Shown: positions 18,585 through 26,356 of the stretch, piece after piece | Layout: each line of letters opens with the position of its first letter | Position numbering within the stretch: the first letter of the stretch is position 1 | NCBI GenBank assembly: GCA_017399765.1 | Contig: JAFQBH010000009.1 | Location: forward strand, 1-64,000 | Length of the DNA stretch: 64,000 nt | Direction: 5' to 3' | DNA from: Oscillospiraceae bacterium | Lineage (GTDB): Bacteria; Bacillota; Clostridia; Oscillospirales; Ruminococcaceae | The notes under the pieces: model-generated | The model's input: the letters and a program-made list of their open reading frames with translations, nothing else | The model's database searches: none | What the model was told of the DNA's origin: nothing | Position numbers and translations under genes: made by a program

Positions 18585-19100
18585 TCAGTTTGCAACGGTT
18601 ACCATGCTGAAGCGGATCACCTTATCGTTAAGTGTATATCCTTTGCGGTAGCAATCGGTAATTACGTTTTCGCCGTAAGCCGGATCGTCGGTGTGCATAA
18701 CCGCTTCGTGAAGGTTGGGGTCAAACTGTTCGCCGACATCGGGAATTTCTTTAACGCCCATTCCGTCGAAAACCTCTTTAAGGGAATTTTGGATAAGGGA
18801 AATGCCCTTTTTGAATTCTTCGTCCTTACATTCATAGTTAAGAGCTCTTTCGAAGCTGTCGAGAACGGGAAGAAGCTTTTTGACGGATTCCGCTGTGGCG
18901 TCGCCGTAAATGGCGTCCTTTTCGCGCTGACTGCGCTTGCGGAAGTTGTCATATTCCGCAAGGGTGCGGAGATATTTGTCATAAAGTTCGTCCTTTTCGG
19001 CCTTAAGAGCCTCGAGTTCTTCCTTAATGGTTTCAAGTTCCGTTTTTTCTGCGGGAACTTCGGTCTGCTCTTCTGTGGGGGTTACTTTTTCTTTATCCAT
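18585..19100 (-). CDS. grpE: Nucleotide exchange factor GrpE
   Basis: DnaK nucleotide exchange factor of about 171 residues. It has an acidic, low-complexity N-terminus, a long coiled coil (LETIKEELEALKAEKDELYD), the family segment YDNFRKRSQREK, and a C-terminal beta domain with VGEQFDPNLHEAVM. I choose ATG at 19100, which overlaps the end of hrcA by 8 bp and has AGGTGAT 7 bp upstream. In-frame starts at 19106 and 19109 would destroy that spacing. Confidence 0.95.
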   Translation of the reverse strand: MDKEKVTPTEEQTEVPAEKTELETIKEELEALKAEKDELYDKYLRTLAEYDNFRKRSQREKDAIYGDATAESVKKLLPVLDSFERALNYECKDEEFKKGISLIQNSLKEVFDGMGVKEIPDVGEQFDPNLHEAVMHTDDPAYGENVITDCYRKGYTLNDKVIRFSMVTVAN

Positions 19101-20139
19101 TTTCATCACCTGTTTTTCTTTGATATGTTATAGAAAGCAGTGTGCCGAGTTTTTCAGCAAAATATTCAAGATGCGGGATAAGTCTTGAATAATCCATTCT
19201 TACCGGTCCGATAAGACCGATGGTTCCGCAATCGTTTTCTCCGATATTGAATCTTGCAACAAGAAGCGAACTTCCGGAAAGCTGGGAAAGGCTGTTTTCC
19301 TTTCCGATGAAGACCGTTACGCCGGAAGGGTTGTTTCCGATAACCGGCCCGAGCTTATCGCGTTTTGAAATAAGCTTCATGATCTCAAGCGCCCTGTCGG
19401 AATATTCGTTATAGGTAAGAAGCTTTTCCTGACCGCCGAGGTAATATTGGCCGTCATAAACTTCCTTGCAAAGTTCATAAATTCCAACGATAAGCGGATT
19501 AAAAACTCCGGAATATTCCCCAAGCTGGATCGAAACCGCGTTGACGAATTCCGCGCTTATATCCTTAAGGGTGTGTCCGCAAAAACGGTCTTTCGCAAAT
19601 TTGCGGAAGAAATCCGCAATTCCGGTGTTGACCCTGAAGCCAAGCCGGCAAACTTTGCTTTTAACAACGCCGTTGGAAGCGATTACCAGAAGAACAACGG
19701 TGGTTGCGTCCGCCGGAACTATATCGATGTGCTCAACAGTAACGTAGCTTGGCGTTGTTGTCATTGCAACGGTGGCGCAGCCGGTATATTCCGCAAGGGC
19801 TTCGGCGGAATCCGCAAGGAGTTTATCCGGGTCCGGATCGCTTATGTTGAATAAAGCATCAATTCCGTCTTTCTCGTCCTCTGTAAGAGGTTTTACTCTC
19901 ATAAGGCTGTCGATATATGCCCTGTAACCAAGATGGGAAGGAACCCTTCCTGCGGAAGTGTGGGGCTGTTCAAGAAGACCCATTTCAAAAAGCGCGGCCA
20001 TTTCGTTTCTTACCGTTGCGGGAGAAACGGAAATTTCCGGGAATTCGGAAAGCGTTTTTGAACCGACCGGTTCGCCCGTTCTGATATAAGTTTCAACAAT
20101 TGCGGAAAGGATTCTTTTTTTTCTGTCGTCGAATCTCAT
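19093..20139 (-). CDS. hrcA: Heat-inducible transcription repressor HrcA
   Basis: Repressor of class I heat-shock genes that binds CIRCE. It has 348 residues: an N-terminal winged helix (LSAIVETYIRTGEPVGSKTLSE; VSPATVRNEMAALFEMGLLEQPHTSAGR in two pieces), a GAF-like domain and an inserted dimerisation region. GGGAGG precedes ATG at 20139. It is the first gene of the operon, directly under a strong promoter and two CIRCE elements, which gives autoregulation with GroE-dependent feedback as known for the family. Confidence 0.97.
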   Translation of the reverse strand: MRFDDRKKRILSAIVETYIRTGEPVGSKTLSEFPEISVSPATVRNEMAALFEMGLLEQPHTSAGRVPSHLGYRAYIDSLMRVKPLTEDEKDGIDALFNISDPDPDKLLADSAEALAEYTGCATVAMTTTPSYVTVEHIDIVPADATTVVLLVIASNGVVKSKVCRLGFRVNTGIADFFRKFAKDRFCGHTLKDISAEFVNAVSIQLGEYSGVFNPLIVGIYELCKEVYDGQYYLGGQEKLLTYNEYSDRALEIMKLISKRDKLGPVIGNNPSGVTVFIGKENSLSQLSGSSLLVARFNIGENDCGTIGLIGPVRMDYSRLIPHLEYFAEKLGTLLSITYQRKTGDENG

Positions 20140-20172
20140 ATTAAAAACGCCTCCCTGTTTTATATTTTCAAT

Positions 20173-20199
20173 TTAGCACTCATCTCTTTCGAGTGCCAA
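20173..20199. promoter_or_regulatory. CIRCE operator 1 (HrcA site)
   Basis: TTAGCACTC-N9-GAGTGCCAA, one mismatch from the TTAGCACTC-N9-GAGTGCTAA consensus. It lies just downstream of the -10 box, in the usual blocking position. Confidence 0.95.
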
Positions 20200-20206
20200 C
20201 AACTAT

Positions 20207-20234
20207 ATTATACTGATATTTTTTCCGTTGTCAA
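20207..20234 (-). promoter_or_regulatory. SigA promoter of the hrcA-grpE-dnaK operon
   Basis: On the minus strand: perfect TTGACA (20234-20229), a 16-bp spacer and perfect TATAAT (20212-20207). It is flanked by CIRCE elements on both sides. Confidence 0.9.
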
Positions 20235-20261
20235 GCGAATATACAAAATATTCACAAATTT

Positions 20262-20288
20262 TTAGCACTTTTTTAATCGGAGTGCTAA
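20262..20288. promoter_or_regulatory. CIRCE operator 2 (HrcA site)
   Basis: TTAGCACTT-N9-GAGTGCTAA, one mismatch from consensus. It lies about 28 bp upstream of the -35 box. The centre-to-centre distance to operator 1 is 89 bp. Confidence 0.92.
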
Positions 20289-20308
20289 TTTTGTCGAAAA
20301 ATGCTTTT

Positions 20309-20356
20309 GCCTCCCCTATAAGGGGAGGTGTCTGCGAAGAAGACGGAAGGGTGGAA
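20309..20356 (+). repeat. Palindromic repeat family 1, unit c (short)
   Basis: GCCTCCCC-tata-AGGGGAGG, then GTCT-GCGAAGA-AGAC, then GGAAGGGTGG. A degenerate or shortened copy. Confidence 0.65.
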
Positions 20357-20360
20357 TACG

Positions 20361-20389
20361 AAAAAAGGCACGCCAAGAAGCGTGCCTTT
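20361..20389 (-). terminator. Intrinsic terminator of the GDPD/YbaK operon
   Basis: Stem AAAGGCACGC / GCGTGCCTTT (20364-20373 with 20380-20389), with a T-run on the minus strand. Confidence 0.85.
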
Positions 20390-20405
20390 AAATAATGTTT
20401 ATATA

Positions 20406-20897
20406 TTATTCTTTAGCTGTAATATCCGCCGTTTTTCCGTTTACCAAAGGAATAAGCAGCGAAGGTTCGATTTCGATCTGCCTTCCGATTCTTCCTGCGC
20501 TTACGGTAACGGTTTTTAAATCAAGGATAGCCTCGTGGAAAACTGTCGGGAAAAGTTTTTTCATTCCGATTGGGGAACAGCCGCCGTGGATATAACCGGT
20601 CAGACCAAGCAAATCTGCGGAAAGAACCATTGCAACGCTTTTTTCGCCAACAGCCTTTGCGGCTTTTTTATAATCCAATCTTGCGGCGCCCGGAACGACA
20701 AAAACATAAAAATTTCCTTTTCCGGCCTTGAGAACAAGGGTTTTGTAAACCTCGGAAACGTCCTTTCCGATAAGTCCGGCAACGGTAACCGCGTCGCAGG
20801 GCGCCCCTTCTTCGATTTCGTAGCCATGGGGAATATAGGGAATCTTTTTCTGGTCAAGAAAACGCATAACGTTGGTTTTATCGTCGTTTTTCTTCAA
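20406..20897 (-). CDS. ybaK: Cys-tRNA(Pro)/Cys-tRNA(Cys) deacylase, YbaK/EbsC family
   Basis: Trans-editing enzyme of 163 residues predicted to hydrolyse misacylated Cys-tRNA(Pro). Family features are KTLVLKAGKGNFYVFVVPG, the conserved Lys in RLDYKKAAKAVGEKSVAM, and GYIHGGCSPIGMKK with its glycine-rich substrate loop. The start is TTG at 20897, with GAGGTG 6 bp upstream inside the end of the preceding gene. It is the last gene of a minus-strand operon (acyltransferase-like, MFS, GDPD, ybaK) and is followed by a terminator. Confidence 0.9.
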   Translation of the reverse strand: MKKNDDKTNVMRFLDQKKIPYIPHGYEIEEGAPCDAVTVAGLIGKDVSEVYKTLVLKAGKGNFYVFVVPGAARLDYKKAAKAVGEKSVAMVLSADLLGLTGYIHGGCSPIGMKKLFPTVFHEAILDLKTVTVSAGRIGRQIEIEPSLLIPLVNGKTADITAKE

Positions 20898-20900
20898 AGC

Positions 20901-21728
20901 TTACACCTCGGTAATATCAAAATTTTCACCGACGAAGGTTGAAAAACCTTCAAAAGCGGCTTTTTCAACGTCTTCCATGGAATGAACAGTCCAGGCGCAA
21001 AGCCTTGTTCCGTAAAAACGGCAAAGGAAGAAGCCAAGGCTTTTGTCTTCCCATTTATAGGAGATGAAATCCGGTTTTGATTTATAGTTGAGCAAAAGGT
21101 TGGAAAGTCCCCAGCCGAGAATACCTTTAACTCCAAGGTGGCCGTTTCCGGCGGAAAGCTGACCGCGGATAACTTCCGGATGGTTGTTTTTGAACCATTC
21201 AAGAACAAAGGGGTTGAAACTTATTACGTTATAAAGACCTTTATAATCTTTGATTATCTGATAAACCTCTTCAAGAAAATCGGAATCAAAAGCAGCGCCG
21301 GCGGTTTTTATTTCACAGGAAACCGGAACTTCGCCGAGAACTTCCAGAACTTCGGTGAAAAGCGGAATTTTTTCTTCCGTTTTGTTAAGGCGAAGTTCGG
21401 AAATTTCATCAAAAGTCAGTTCAGAAACCGCTTTGTCAACTCCGCAAAGACGCTTGAGATTAAGGTCATGGATAACAACGATTTTTCCGTCTTTTGTGGG
21501 CTGAACGTCCAGTTCAACGCCGATTTCTTTTTCGGCGGATTTTTTAAAAGCGGGAATGCTGTTTTCCGGAAGATTTTCGTCCCAAAAACCTCTGTGGCAA
21601 TATGCTGCGGGCATATCAAAAAAGCGGAACTTGTTAGGGGTCGTCATATAGACAAAAGCGCAGGCGAGCATCAGAAAAATTATGATGAGCACCATAACAA
21701 TGGCGGTGAGCACGGGGTTTTCGAGCAT
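20901..21728 (-). CDS. Glycerophosphodiester phosphodiesterase family protein, membrane-anchored
   Basis: 275 residues. An N-terminal membrane helix (about 8-30) is followed by a GDPD TIM-barrel. The catalytic start is CHRGFWDENLPENS (His-Arg-Gly and Glu), then VELDVQPTKDGKIVVIHD with metal-binding Glu/Asp and the second catalytic His. It is predicted to cleave glycerophosphodiesters from lipid or teichoic-acid turnover at the membrane. The start overlaps the MFS gene by one base (TGATG), with GGAGG 9 bp upstream. Whether the barrel faces in or out is unclear; a single N-terminal anchor without arginines suggests outside. Confidence 0.9.
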   Translation of the reverse strand: MLENPVLTAIVMVLIIIFLMLACAFVYMTTPNKFRFFDMPAAYCHRGFWDENLPENSIPAFKKSAEKEIGVELDVQPTKDGKIVVIHDLNLKRLCGVDKAVSELTFDEISELRLNKTEEKIPLFTEVLEVLGEVPVSCEIKTAGAAFDSDFLEEVYQIIKDYKGLYNVISFNPFVLEWFKNNHPEVIRGQLSAGNGHLGVKGILGWGLSNLLLNYKSKPDFISYKWEDKSLGFFLCRFYGTRLCAWTVHSMEDVEKAAFEGFSTFVGENFDITEV

Positions 21729-23023
21729 CAGTCATCGCCTCCGACATCAAGAGCTTCGAGCTTATCTTTGGGCTGGACCGGTTTGCTGTCGCCGTGTTTA
21801 ACCTGCATAAGCATAAGGAATGCGATGATTTCCATGATCACGGCATAAGGGAAAAGAATTCCGTAGTTGTCGATTTTTTCAATGAGGAAACCGACAAGCA
21901 TAGGGGTTACGATCTGGGCCGCCATGGAAGCGGTGTAGTAATATCCGGTATATTTTCCGATATCGCTGCCCTGGCTCATTTCCCAGATGATCGGGAAGGT
22001 GTTTACGATAACGCAGGCATAGCCGAAACCGATTATTACGAAGAAGGGAATAAGATGCATTCCGGCGCTTCTGAAGAAAGACATTACAAGGAAGCAGAAG
22101 GCCATTACGGAAAGACCGATCATAACGGCTTTTTTGCGTCCGAATTTTGTTGCGATCATACCGGAAGGAAGATAGGAAATTATGGAGCAGACGGTTGCGA
22201 CCATGAGATAGTTCGCAAAGCTTCCGCCTTTGACTTCAAGGAAGTTGGTCATATAAAGGCTGAAGAAAGTTGTAACCGCGTTATAGCCGAAGAAGAAGAA
22301 CGCAACGCAGCCAAGCATGAAGATAAGGCTTTTGAGAACGTCTTTCGGCATTTTTTTGCCTTTGGAAAGTTCACGGTTAAGTTCCTCTTCTGTGCTTTCA
22401 TAACCGCCGGTTTCTTCCATTTCTTTAACAAGTTTGTTTTCACGAACGGTGAGAACAAGAATAACAACGGCGCCGACCATAATGCAGGCGATGATTCCAA
22501 AAACCGGGAAGAAGTTCGGTTTTCCTTCCTTCGGAACAAGAAGGCTTATGAGAGCAAGGGAAATAACTCCGCCCACTGCGCCCATAAGGTTGATAACCGC
22601 GTTGCCTTTGCTGCGGAGTTTTTTCGGGGTTACGTCCGGCATAAGGGAAACGGCAGGGGAACGATAAGTTGCCATTGCAAGAAGGGTAATTCCGAGGCAA
22701 AGGGCAAAACCGAGAAGATTTTCTTTGTTGTCAAAATAGGGGAGGAAAAGCATGCCTATAACGGAAACGGTTGTTCCGAAGATTATATAAGGGGTGCGTT
22801 TTCCGATAGGAGTATGGGTTTTGTCGGAAAGGGAACCGAAAAGCGGAAGCATTATGAGAGCGAGCATATTGTCGATTGCCATAATCTGTCCGGTGGCACC
22901 TTCGCCGATTCCGAAGGTGTTTTTAAGGATAAGCGGAATAATTCCGTCATAGGCCTGCCAGAAAGTGCAGATTGAAAGGAAGGCAAGACCAACCAAAAGG
23001 GTGCGTTTGTAATTAAGTTTCAT
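21728..23023 (-). CDS. MFS transporter (sugar/cation symporter-like)
   Basis: 431-residue, 12-helix transporter of the major facilitator superfamily. LFGSLSDKTHTPIGKRTPYI between helices 2 and 3 resembles the MFS motif A as used by glycoside-cation symporters and SLC45-like carriers. A central charged loop (REN...EMEETGGYESTEEELNRELSK in parts) separates the halves. AGGAGG precedes ATG at 23023. It is cotranscribed with a GDPD gene downstream and an E2-like acyltransferase upstream. The substrate is unknown, and a glycoside is the most family-consistent guess. Confidence 0.85.
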   Translation of the reverse strand: MKLNYKRTLLVGLAFLSICTFWQAYDGIIPLILKNTFGIGEGATGQIMAIDNMLALIMLPLFGSLSDKTHTPIGKRTPYIIFGTTVSVIGMLFLPYFDNKENLLGFALCLGITLLAMATYRSPAVSLMPDVTPKKLRSKGNAVINLMGAVGGVISLALISLLVPKEGKPNFFPVFGIIACIMVGAVVILVLTVRENKLVKEMEETGGYESTEEELNRELSKGKKMPKDVLKSLIFMLGCVAFFFFGYNAVTTFFSLYMTNFLEVKGGSFANYLMVATVCSIISYLPSGMIATKFGRKKAVMIGLSVMAFCFLVMSFFRSAGMHLIPFFVIIGFGYACVIVNTFPIIWEMSQGSDIGKYTGYYYTASMAAQIVTPMLVGFLIEKIDNYGILFPYAVIMEIIAFLMLMQVKHGDSKPVQPKDKLEALDVGGDD

Positions 23024-23041
23024 TTTTTGGACCTCCTAAAA

Positions 23042-23926
23042 TCAGTCAACGTCCTGAATAATCTGTTCGGGTTTTTCGTCAAGGCAATCCGGATGACGAA
23101 GTATCCAATCAAGCTGTTTGAATGCGTTTGCATAATAATGACCGTCGGTGATTCTTTCATCGGAAACAACGGTGAAATCAACATACTTGTGTTTTTCAAC
23201 GCTGCCGTCTTTCTGAACTTCAAGAGCGGTGCGTTTTGCGCCGAAAGAAAAGAAAATCGGGCATGTTCCGAAATTATAAAGGTGATGATAAATCGGCGGA
23301 ATTCCAAGGGAGCCAAGGTTTGTAATGAACATGCTGCAATGGAAGGGAGAAGCCTTATGTATGATTTTGGGACAAAGTCCGAAATAATCAAGAAAATCAA
23401 TAAAGCCGACAAAAGCGCGGAGAATAAGCGCAGGCATATAATTTATGATTCTTGCAACGTTATCAAAAAGGTTGGAATCCCCTTCGGCTCTTGCTTCTTC
23501 AACAGCGGCATCTATTTTTCGGTAAACGTCATCAGCGGTATCTTCCGGATTAAAAACGACCTTAATCGCGGATTCCTGTGCATTAAGCTCCATGCTCTTT
23601 TTGACCATCATGCTGATGGTTATGTCTTCGCCGTGCTGATAAATTCTCTGGCCTGCAATAAAACGGTTCATTGCGGGTTTTTGAGAAACAAGACGGACAT
23701 AAGCGGCAAGCATAACATGAAGAAAACCAAAACCGGAAAGTCCGTCATCGCGGCGCTTTTTCTTGATGTAATTTTCAATTCTGCCAAGTTCAACAGAACC
23801 GGAGAAAAGGTTAGAAGCATCATTCCTTGTTTTCATTATAAACGGAATGATATAAGCCATCGGCGATAAAGAACGGACACGATATCCGTCATAACGGTCA
23901 CCGAAGCGTTTTTTCCTCTTTTCCAT
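23042..23926 (-). CDS. 2-oxoacid dehydrogenase acyltransferase-like catalytic domain protein
   Basis: About 294 residues matching only the C-terminal catalytic domain of E2 acyltransferases, with CAT-like fold segments such as SMFITNLGSLGIPPIYHHLYNFGTC and GDSNLFD. There is no lipoyl or E1-binding domain. The usual DHRVxDG active-site motif reads DERITDGH, so the catalytic histidine position is Glu. ATG at 23926 has AAAGGA 8 bp upstream. No E1 or E3 gene is nearby; it lies 18 bp before the MFS gene. It may act on a different acyl donor or have a non-catalytic role. Family assignment is good; function is unknown. Confidence 0.75.
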   Translation of the reverse strand: MEKRKKRFGDRYDGYRVRSLSPMAYIIPFIMKTRNDASNLFSGSVELGRIENYIKKKRRDDGLSGFGFLHVMLAAYVRLVSQKPAMNRFIAGQRIYQHGEDITISMMVKKSMELNAQESAIKVVFNPEDTADDVYRKIDAAVEEARAEGDSNLFDNVARIINYMPALILRAFVGFIDFLDYFGLCPKIIHKASPFHCSMFITNLGSLGIPPIYHHLYNFGTCPIFFSFGAKRTALEVQKDGSVEKHKYVDFTVVSDERITDGHYYANAFKQLDWILRHPDCLDEKPEQIIQDVD

Positions 23927-24127
23927 AAACAAAATCCTTTCTGCGCAAAAGCGTAAACTATTAACAACATTATAACAGAAATTTATTTATAAATCCATTA
24001 AAATATATAAAAACGGAATATTTGACACCAAAAAAGATAGATAAAATTCAAAAGCCAATCTTTGTTGACAAAAAATGAAAGTTTTAGTGCAAATTGTTGA
24101 AAAAGTTAACAGCAGCGGCCTTAATGC

Positions 24128-24155
24128 TTGACTTATTTTAATAATGTGGTAGAAT
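24128..24155 (+). promoter_or_regulatory. SigA-type promoter of the SigH-like gene
   Basis: TTGACT (24128-24133), a 16-bp spacer and TAGAAT (24150-24155). It lies in the 265-bp divergent gap with the acyltransferase gene; I see no other clear element in the gap. Confidence 0.6.
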
Positions 24156-24191
24156 ATTATTTGATTAGTCTTGATAGGAAGGCGTTCCCTT

Positions 24192-24761
24192 ATGTGCAAA
24201 AACGAAAAATCAATAGAAACCATGGCGGAAAAAATCCGCAGCGGCGATTATAACGATTTCGGAAAGCTTTTGCATCTTTGCGCCTATATTCCGAAAGAAA
24301 CCTTTGCAATAGCTGAAAAACTCGGTTATGAAAAAGAAGATATATATCAGGAATCTGTTGTGGCTTTTCTTCATGCGCTTCATGTTTATGAAAAGAACGG
24401 AAAAGCGGGTTTCAGAACTTTCGCTTCTGTGTGCATAAGAAACCACATTTCTTCAATTTTAAGAAGCGGTCAAAGACCAAAAAGTTCTGCAATGATAGAT
24501 TATATTCCAATTGAAGAGATCGACATTGCATCAAAGAACGAACCTGAAACCGATTGGATTGAAAAAGAAGCACTTTTTGGTATGAAAAAACGTATTTCCG
24601 AAATCCTTTCGGAATTTGAAATGGAAGTTTTGAAGCTTTATTTAAACGGATTTTCATATAAAGCAATCGGTGAAAAAACGGGAAGAACCGAAAAATCCGT
24701 GGGAAACGCTCTTTCGCGGGTTCGTAAAAAACTCCGGACTGAAATAGGGCTGGAAAATTAA
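24192..24761 (+). CDS. Sigma-70 family factor, SigH-like
   Basis: About 189 residues. Region 2 is EKEDIYQESVVAFLHALHVY with FRTFASVCIRNHISS, close in pattern to Bacillus SigH. Region 4 is LSEFEMEVLKLYLNGFSYKA followed by the helix-turn-helix GEKTGRTEKSVGNALSRVRKKL. I choose ATG at 24192 with GGAAGG 9 bp upstream; an earlier in-frame TTG at 24171 overlaps that site. No anti-sigma gene is adjacent. It could be a SigH paralogue for early stationary phase or sporulation, or a diverged factor of another subgroup. Confidence 0.85.
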   Translation: MCKNEKSIETMAEKIRSGDYNDFGKLLHLCAYIPKETFAIAEKLGYEKEDIYQESVVAFLHALHVYEKNGKAGFRTFASVCIRNHISSILRSGQRPKSSAMIDYIPIEEIDIASKNEPETDWIEKEALFGMKKRISEILSEFEMEVLKLYLNGFSYKAIGEKTGRTEKSVGNALSRVRKKLRTEIGLEN

Positions 24762-24774
24762 TTATTTTTGGTAT

Positions 24775-24866
24775 GCGGCCTTCGGGCTGGATATACGAAT
24801 GCTCCGTGGCATCCCGGCAGCGTATCTTTCAAAGCGGTTGTGGTGAACCAAGGGCAAATACATTTA
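24775..24866 (+). ncRNA. Candidate structured leader RNA before the zinc-ribbon gene
   Basis: About 90 nt without a convincing ORF but with nested pairings. CGGCC-TTCG-GGCTG (24776-24789) has a UUCG tetraloop. ATACG (24793-24797) pairs with CGTAT (24821-24825) and encloses ATGC-TCCGTG-GCAT (24799-24812). GGTT-GTGGTG-AACC (24836-24849) follows. GC content rises sharply above the flanking sequence. It ends just before the ribosome binding site of the next gene, so a cis-regulatory RNA is plausible. I cannot match it to a named family. Seen in sequence; function inferred. Confidence 0.45.
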
Positions 24867-24889
24867 TTCAAAAAGAAGAGGTAAAAACA

Positions 24890-25168
24890 ATGTACGAAGA
24901 CAAAACCTTAGTGTGCAAAGAATGCGGAAAAGAATTCACTTTCACCGCAGGCGAACAGGAATTCTATGCAGAACGTGGTTTCGTAAATGAACCCCAGCGC
25001 TGCAAAGAATGCCGCGATGCACGCAAGAACAAAATCAAAACTCAGAAAGAAATGTACACCACCACCTGCGCAGCATGCGGATGCGAAGCTAAAGTTCCTT
25101 TCAAACCCAGAGAAGATCGCCCTGTTTATTGCAGCGAATGCTTCGCAAAAATGAAAAACGAAGAATAA
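24890..25168 (+). CDS. Small zinc-ribbon protein
   Basis: 92 residues with two treble-clef or zinc-ribbon modules. The first is CKECGKEF...CKECRDAR (about 10-45). The second is CAACGCEAKVPF...RPVYCSECF (about 62-88), typical of the CxxC-x(n)-CxxC clostridial zinc-ribbon families (zf-trcl type). A basic linker KNKIKTQKE lies between. ATG at 24890 has GAAGAGG upstream. The longer in-frame ORF from 24773 would translate the structured leader and is unlikely. It follows the SigH-like gene, but its expression may be independent. Nucleic-acid binding or zinc storage are possible; function is unknown. Confidence 0.85.
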   Translation: MYEDKTLVCKECGKEFTFTAGEQEFYAERGFVNEPQRCKECRDARKNKIKTQKEMYTTTCAACGCEAKVPFKPREDRPVYCSECFAKMKNEE

Positions 25169-25191
25169 TTTCTGATATTTTTCAGTTAAAT

Positions 25192-25227
25192 AAAATCCCC
25201 GGTCTTTATGACCGGGGATTTTTTTAT
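25192..25227. terminator. Bidirectional terminator between zinc-ribbon and DHHW-like genes
   Basis: AAATCCCCGGT / ACCGGGGATTT with loop CTTTATG. T-runs are present on both strands, and the flanking genes converge here. Confidence 0.9.
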
Positions 25228-26321
25228 CCTAAATATTCAAGTTTTTCAAAATCTATTCCAAGAACAAAATCCGAAGCACTGTAAGCAAAAAGAACCTGGT
25301 CATAATTTTCGGTATATATTTCGGAAAGAAGATTTTCTGTTGCAGAATTAAGCTGAACAAAAGTTATTTTTTCAAAATTTGTGGCAAGAAAAGGAAGCCA
25401 GCTTTTCGCGCTTTCATCTCCGAAAATAAGGATCGAACCGTCGGTACTGCTGTTTCCGGAACAAACGATTTCAATAACAGGTGAAAGTTTGCCAAGAACC
25501 ATGTCTGTTTTGCGGGTGTATTTGTTTTCGTCATAAACAAAGAAACTTTTTGAAACCACAGAAGTTCCGTTGGCGTTTTTATATTCAATAACGGGGTCGT
25601 TTTTTTCTTCGGTATATTCATAGAAAGAAATAAAATCCGGAGAAGAATAAGGCCGAAGAAAATCGGTGGCAAGGTTTCCATAAAAACCGTGTGCAACAAA
25701 TGCGGCCGAAAAAGAATCGATTTTGTTCTGTTCAATTCCAAGCCTGCTGCAAAGTTCGCCGTAAATATAATATCCGCCAAGAGAAGTGGGAAGATTTTCG
25801 GTGTGATAATAAATATATTCGTCACGGTGGTCATAAAGAGTCTGATAGATATCGGTGGTGCGTACTTTGCCGTGAAAACGCGAATACATATTGTTAATCA
25901 TATTTCGCTGGTTGTAAAAATCTTCGGCGGCAAAAGTGTCAATTTCCTGCTGAAGTATTGCGGAAGAAGTAGGAACAAGCATAAAATAAGGTTTTATCTG
26001 TTTTTCTTCAGCAAAATTAAGAATATAGTTTTCGGCAAGTGAAAAAATTCTTGATGAAGGTTTTTCAATATCAAGAAGAAGGCTTCCGCTGCTTCCGATA
26101 TAAATATTTTCAAAACGGCGAACGCCGGAAAGATAGCGGATGCTGTCCATAAGTTCAGAAAGATCTTCCCTTAACGGAATTGAAAGCGAAATTGTTTTTT
26201 CGATTTTTTCAAGAACAGTACCTTCGGAAGGAAGACTTTTTACAGAAAAAACATTGAAAAAAACAGAGACACTTACGCTGATTATCATTGCTGTTATTAG
26301 CACGGCGGCAAATTTTTTCAA
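25224..26321 (-). CDS. DHHW-like (SGNH/AlgX-type) exported protein with altered active site
   Basis: 365 residues with an N-terminal signal/anchor (about 4-25). It resembles the clostridial DHHW proteins that pair with MBOAT acyltransferases. Family-like segments are ENIYIGSSGSLLLDIEKPS, KPYFMLVPTSSAILQQEI, DIYQTL and YYHTENLPTSLGGYYIYGEL. The last aligns with the family's YYRTDHHWTSLGAYYAY, so the Asp-His-His-Trp active site reads Glu-Asn-Leu-Pro here. The gene directly follows an MBOAT-like gene on the same strand (35-bp gap). A role in cell-surface polymer modification is expected from context, but the catalytic residues are missing, so it may be a structural partner. Confidence 0.7.
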   Translation of the reverse strand: MKKFAAVLITAMIISVSVSVFFNVFSVKSLPSEGTVLEKIEKTISLSIPLREDLSELMDSIRYLSGVRRFENIYIGSSGSLLLDIEKPSSRIFSLAENYILNFAEEKQIKPYFMLVPTSSAILQQEIDTFAAEDFYNQRNMINNMYSRFHGKVRTTDIYQTLYDHRDEYIYYHTENLPTSLGGYYIYGELCSRLGIEQNKIDSFSAAFVAHGFYGNLATDFLRPYSSPDFISFYEYTEEKNDPVIEYKNANGTSVVSKSFFVYDENKYTRKTDMVLGKLSPVIEIVCSGNSSTDGSILIFGDESAKSWLPFLATNFEKITFVQLNSATENLLSEIYTENYDQVLFAYSASDFVLGIDFEKLEYLG

Positions 26322-26356
26322 CCAAAAAGCCCCCTTTCCGAAAAATTTTTAAAGAA

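Noticed and set aside
24773..24889. N-terminal extension of the zinc-ribbon protein
   Set aside because: It would translate the structured leader and bypass a good ribosome binding site at the ATG at 24890; the added residues look non-protein-like.
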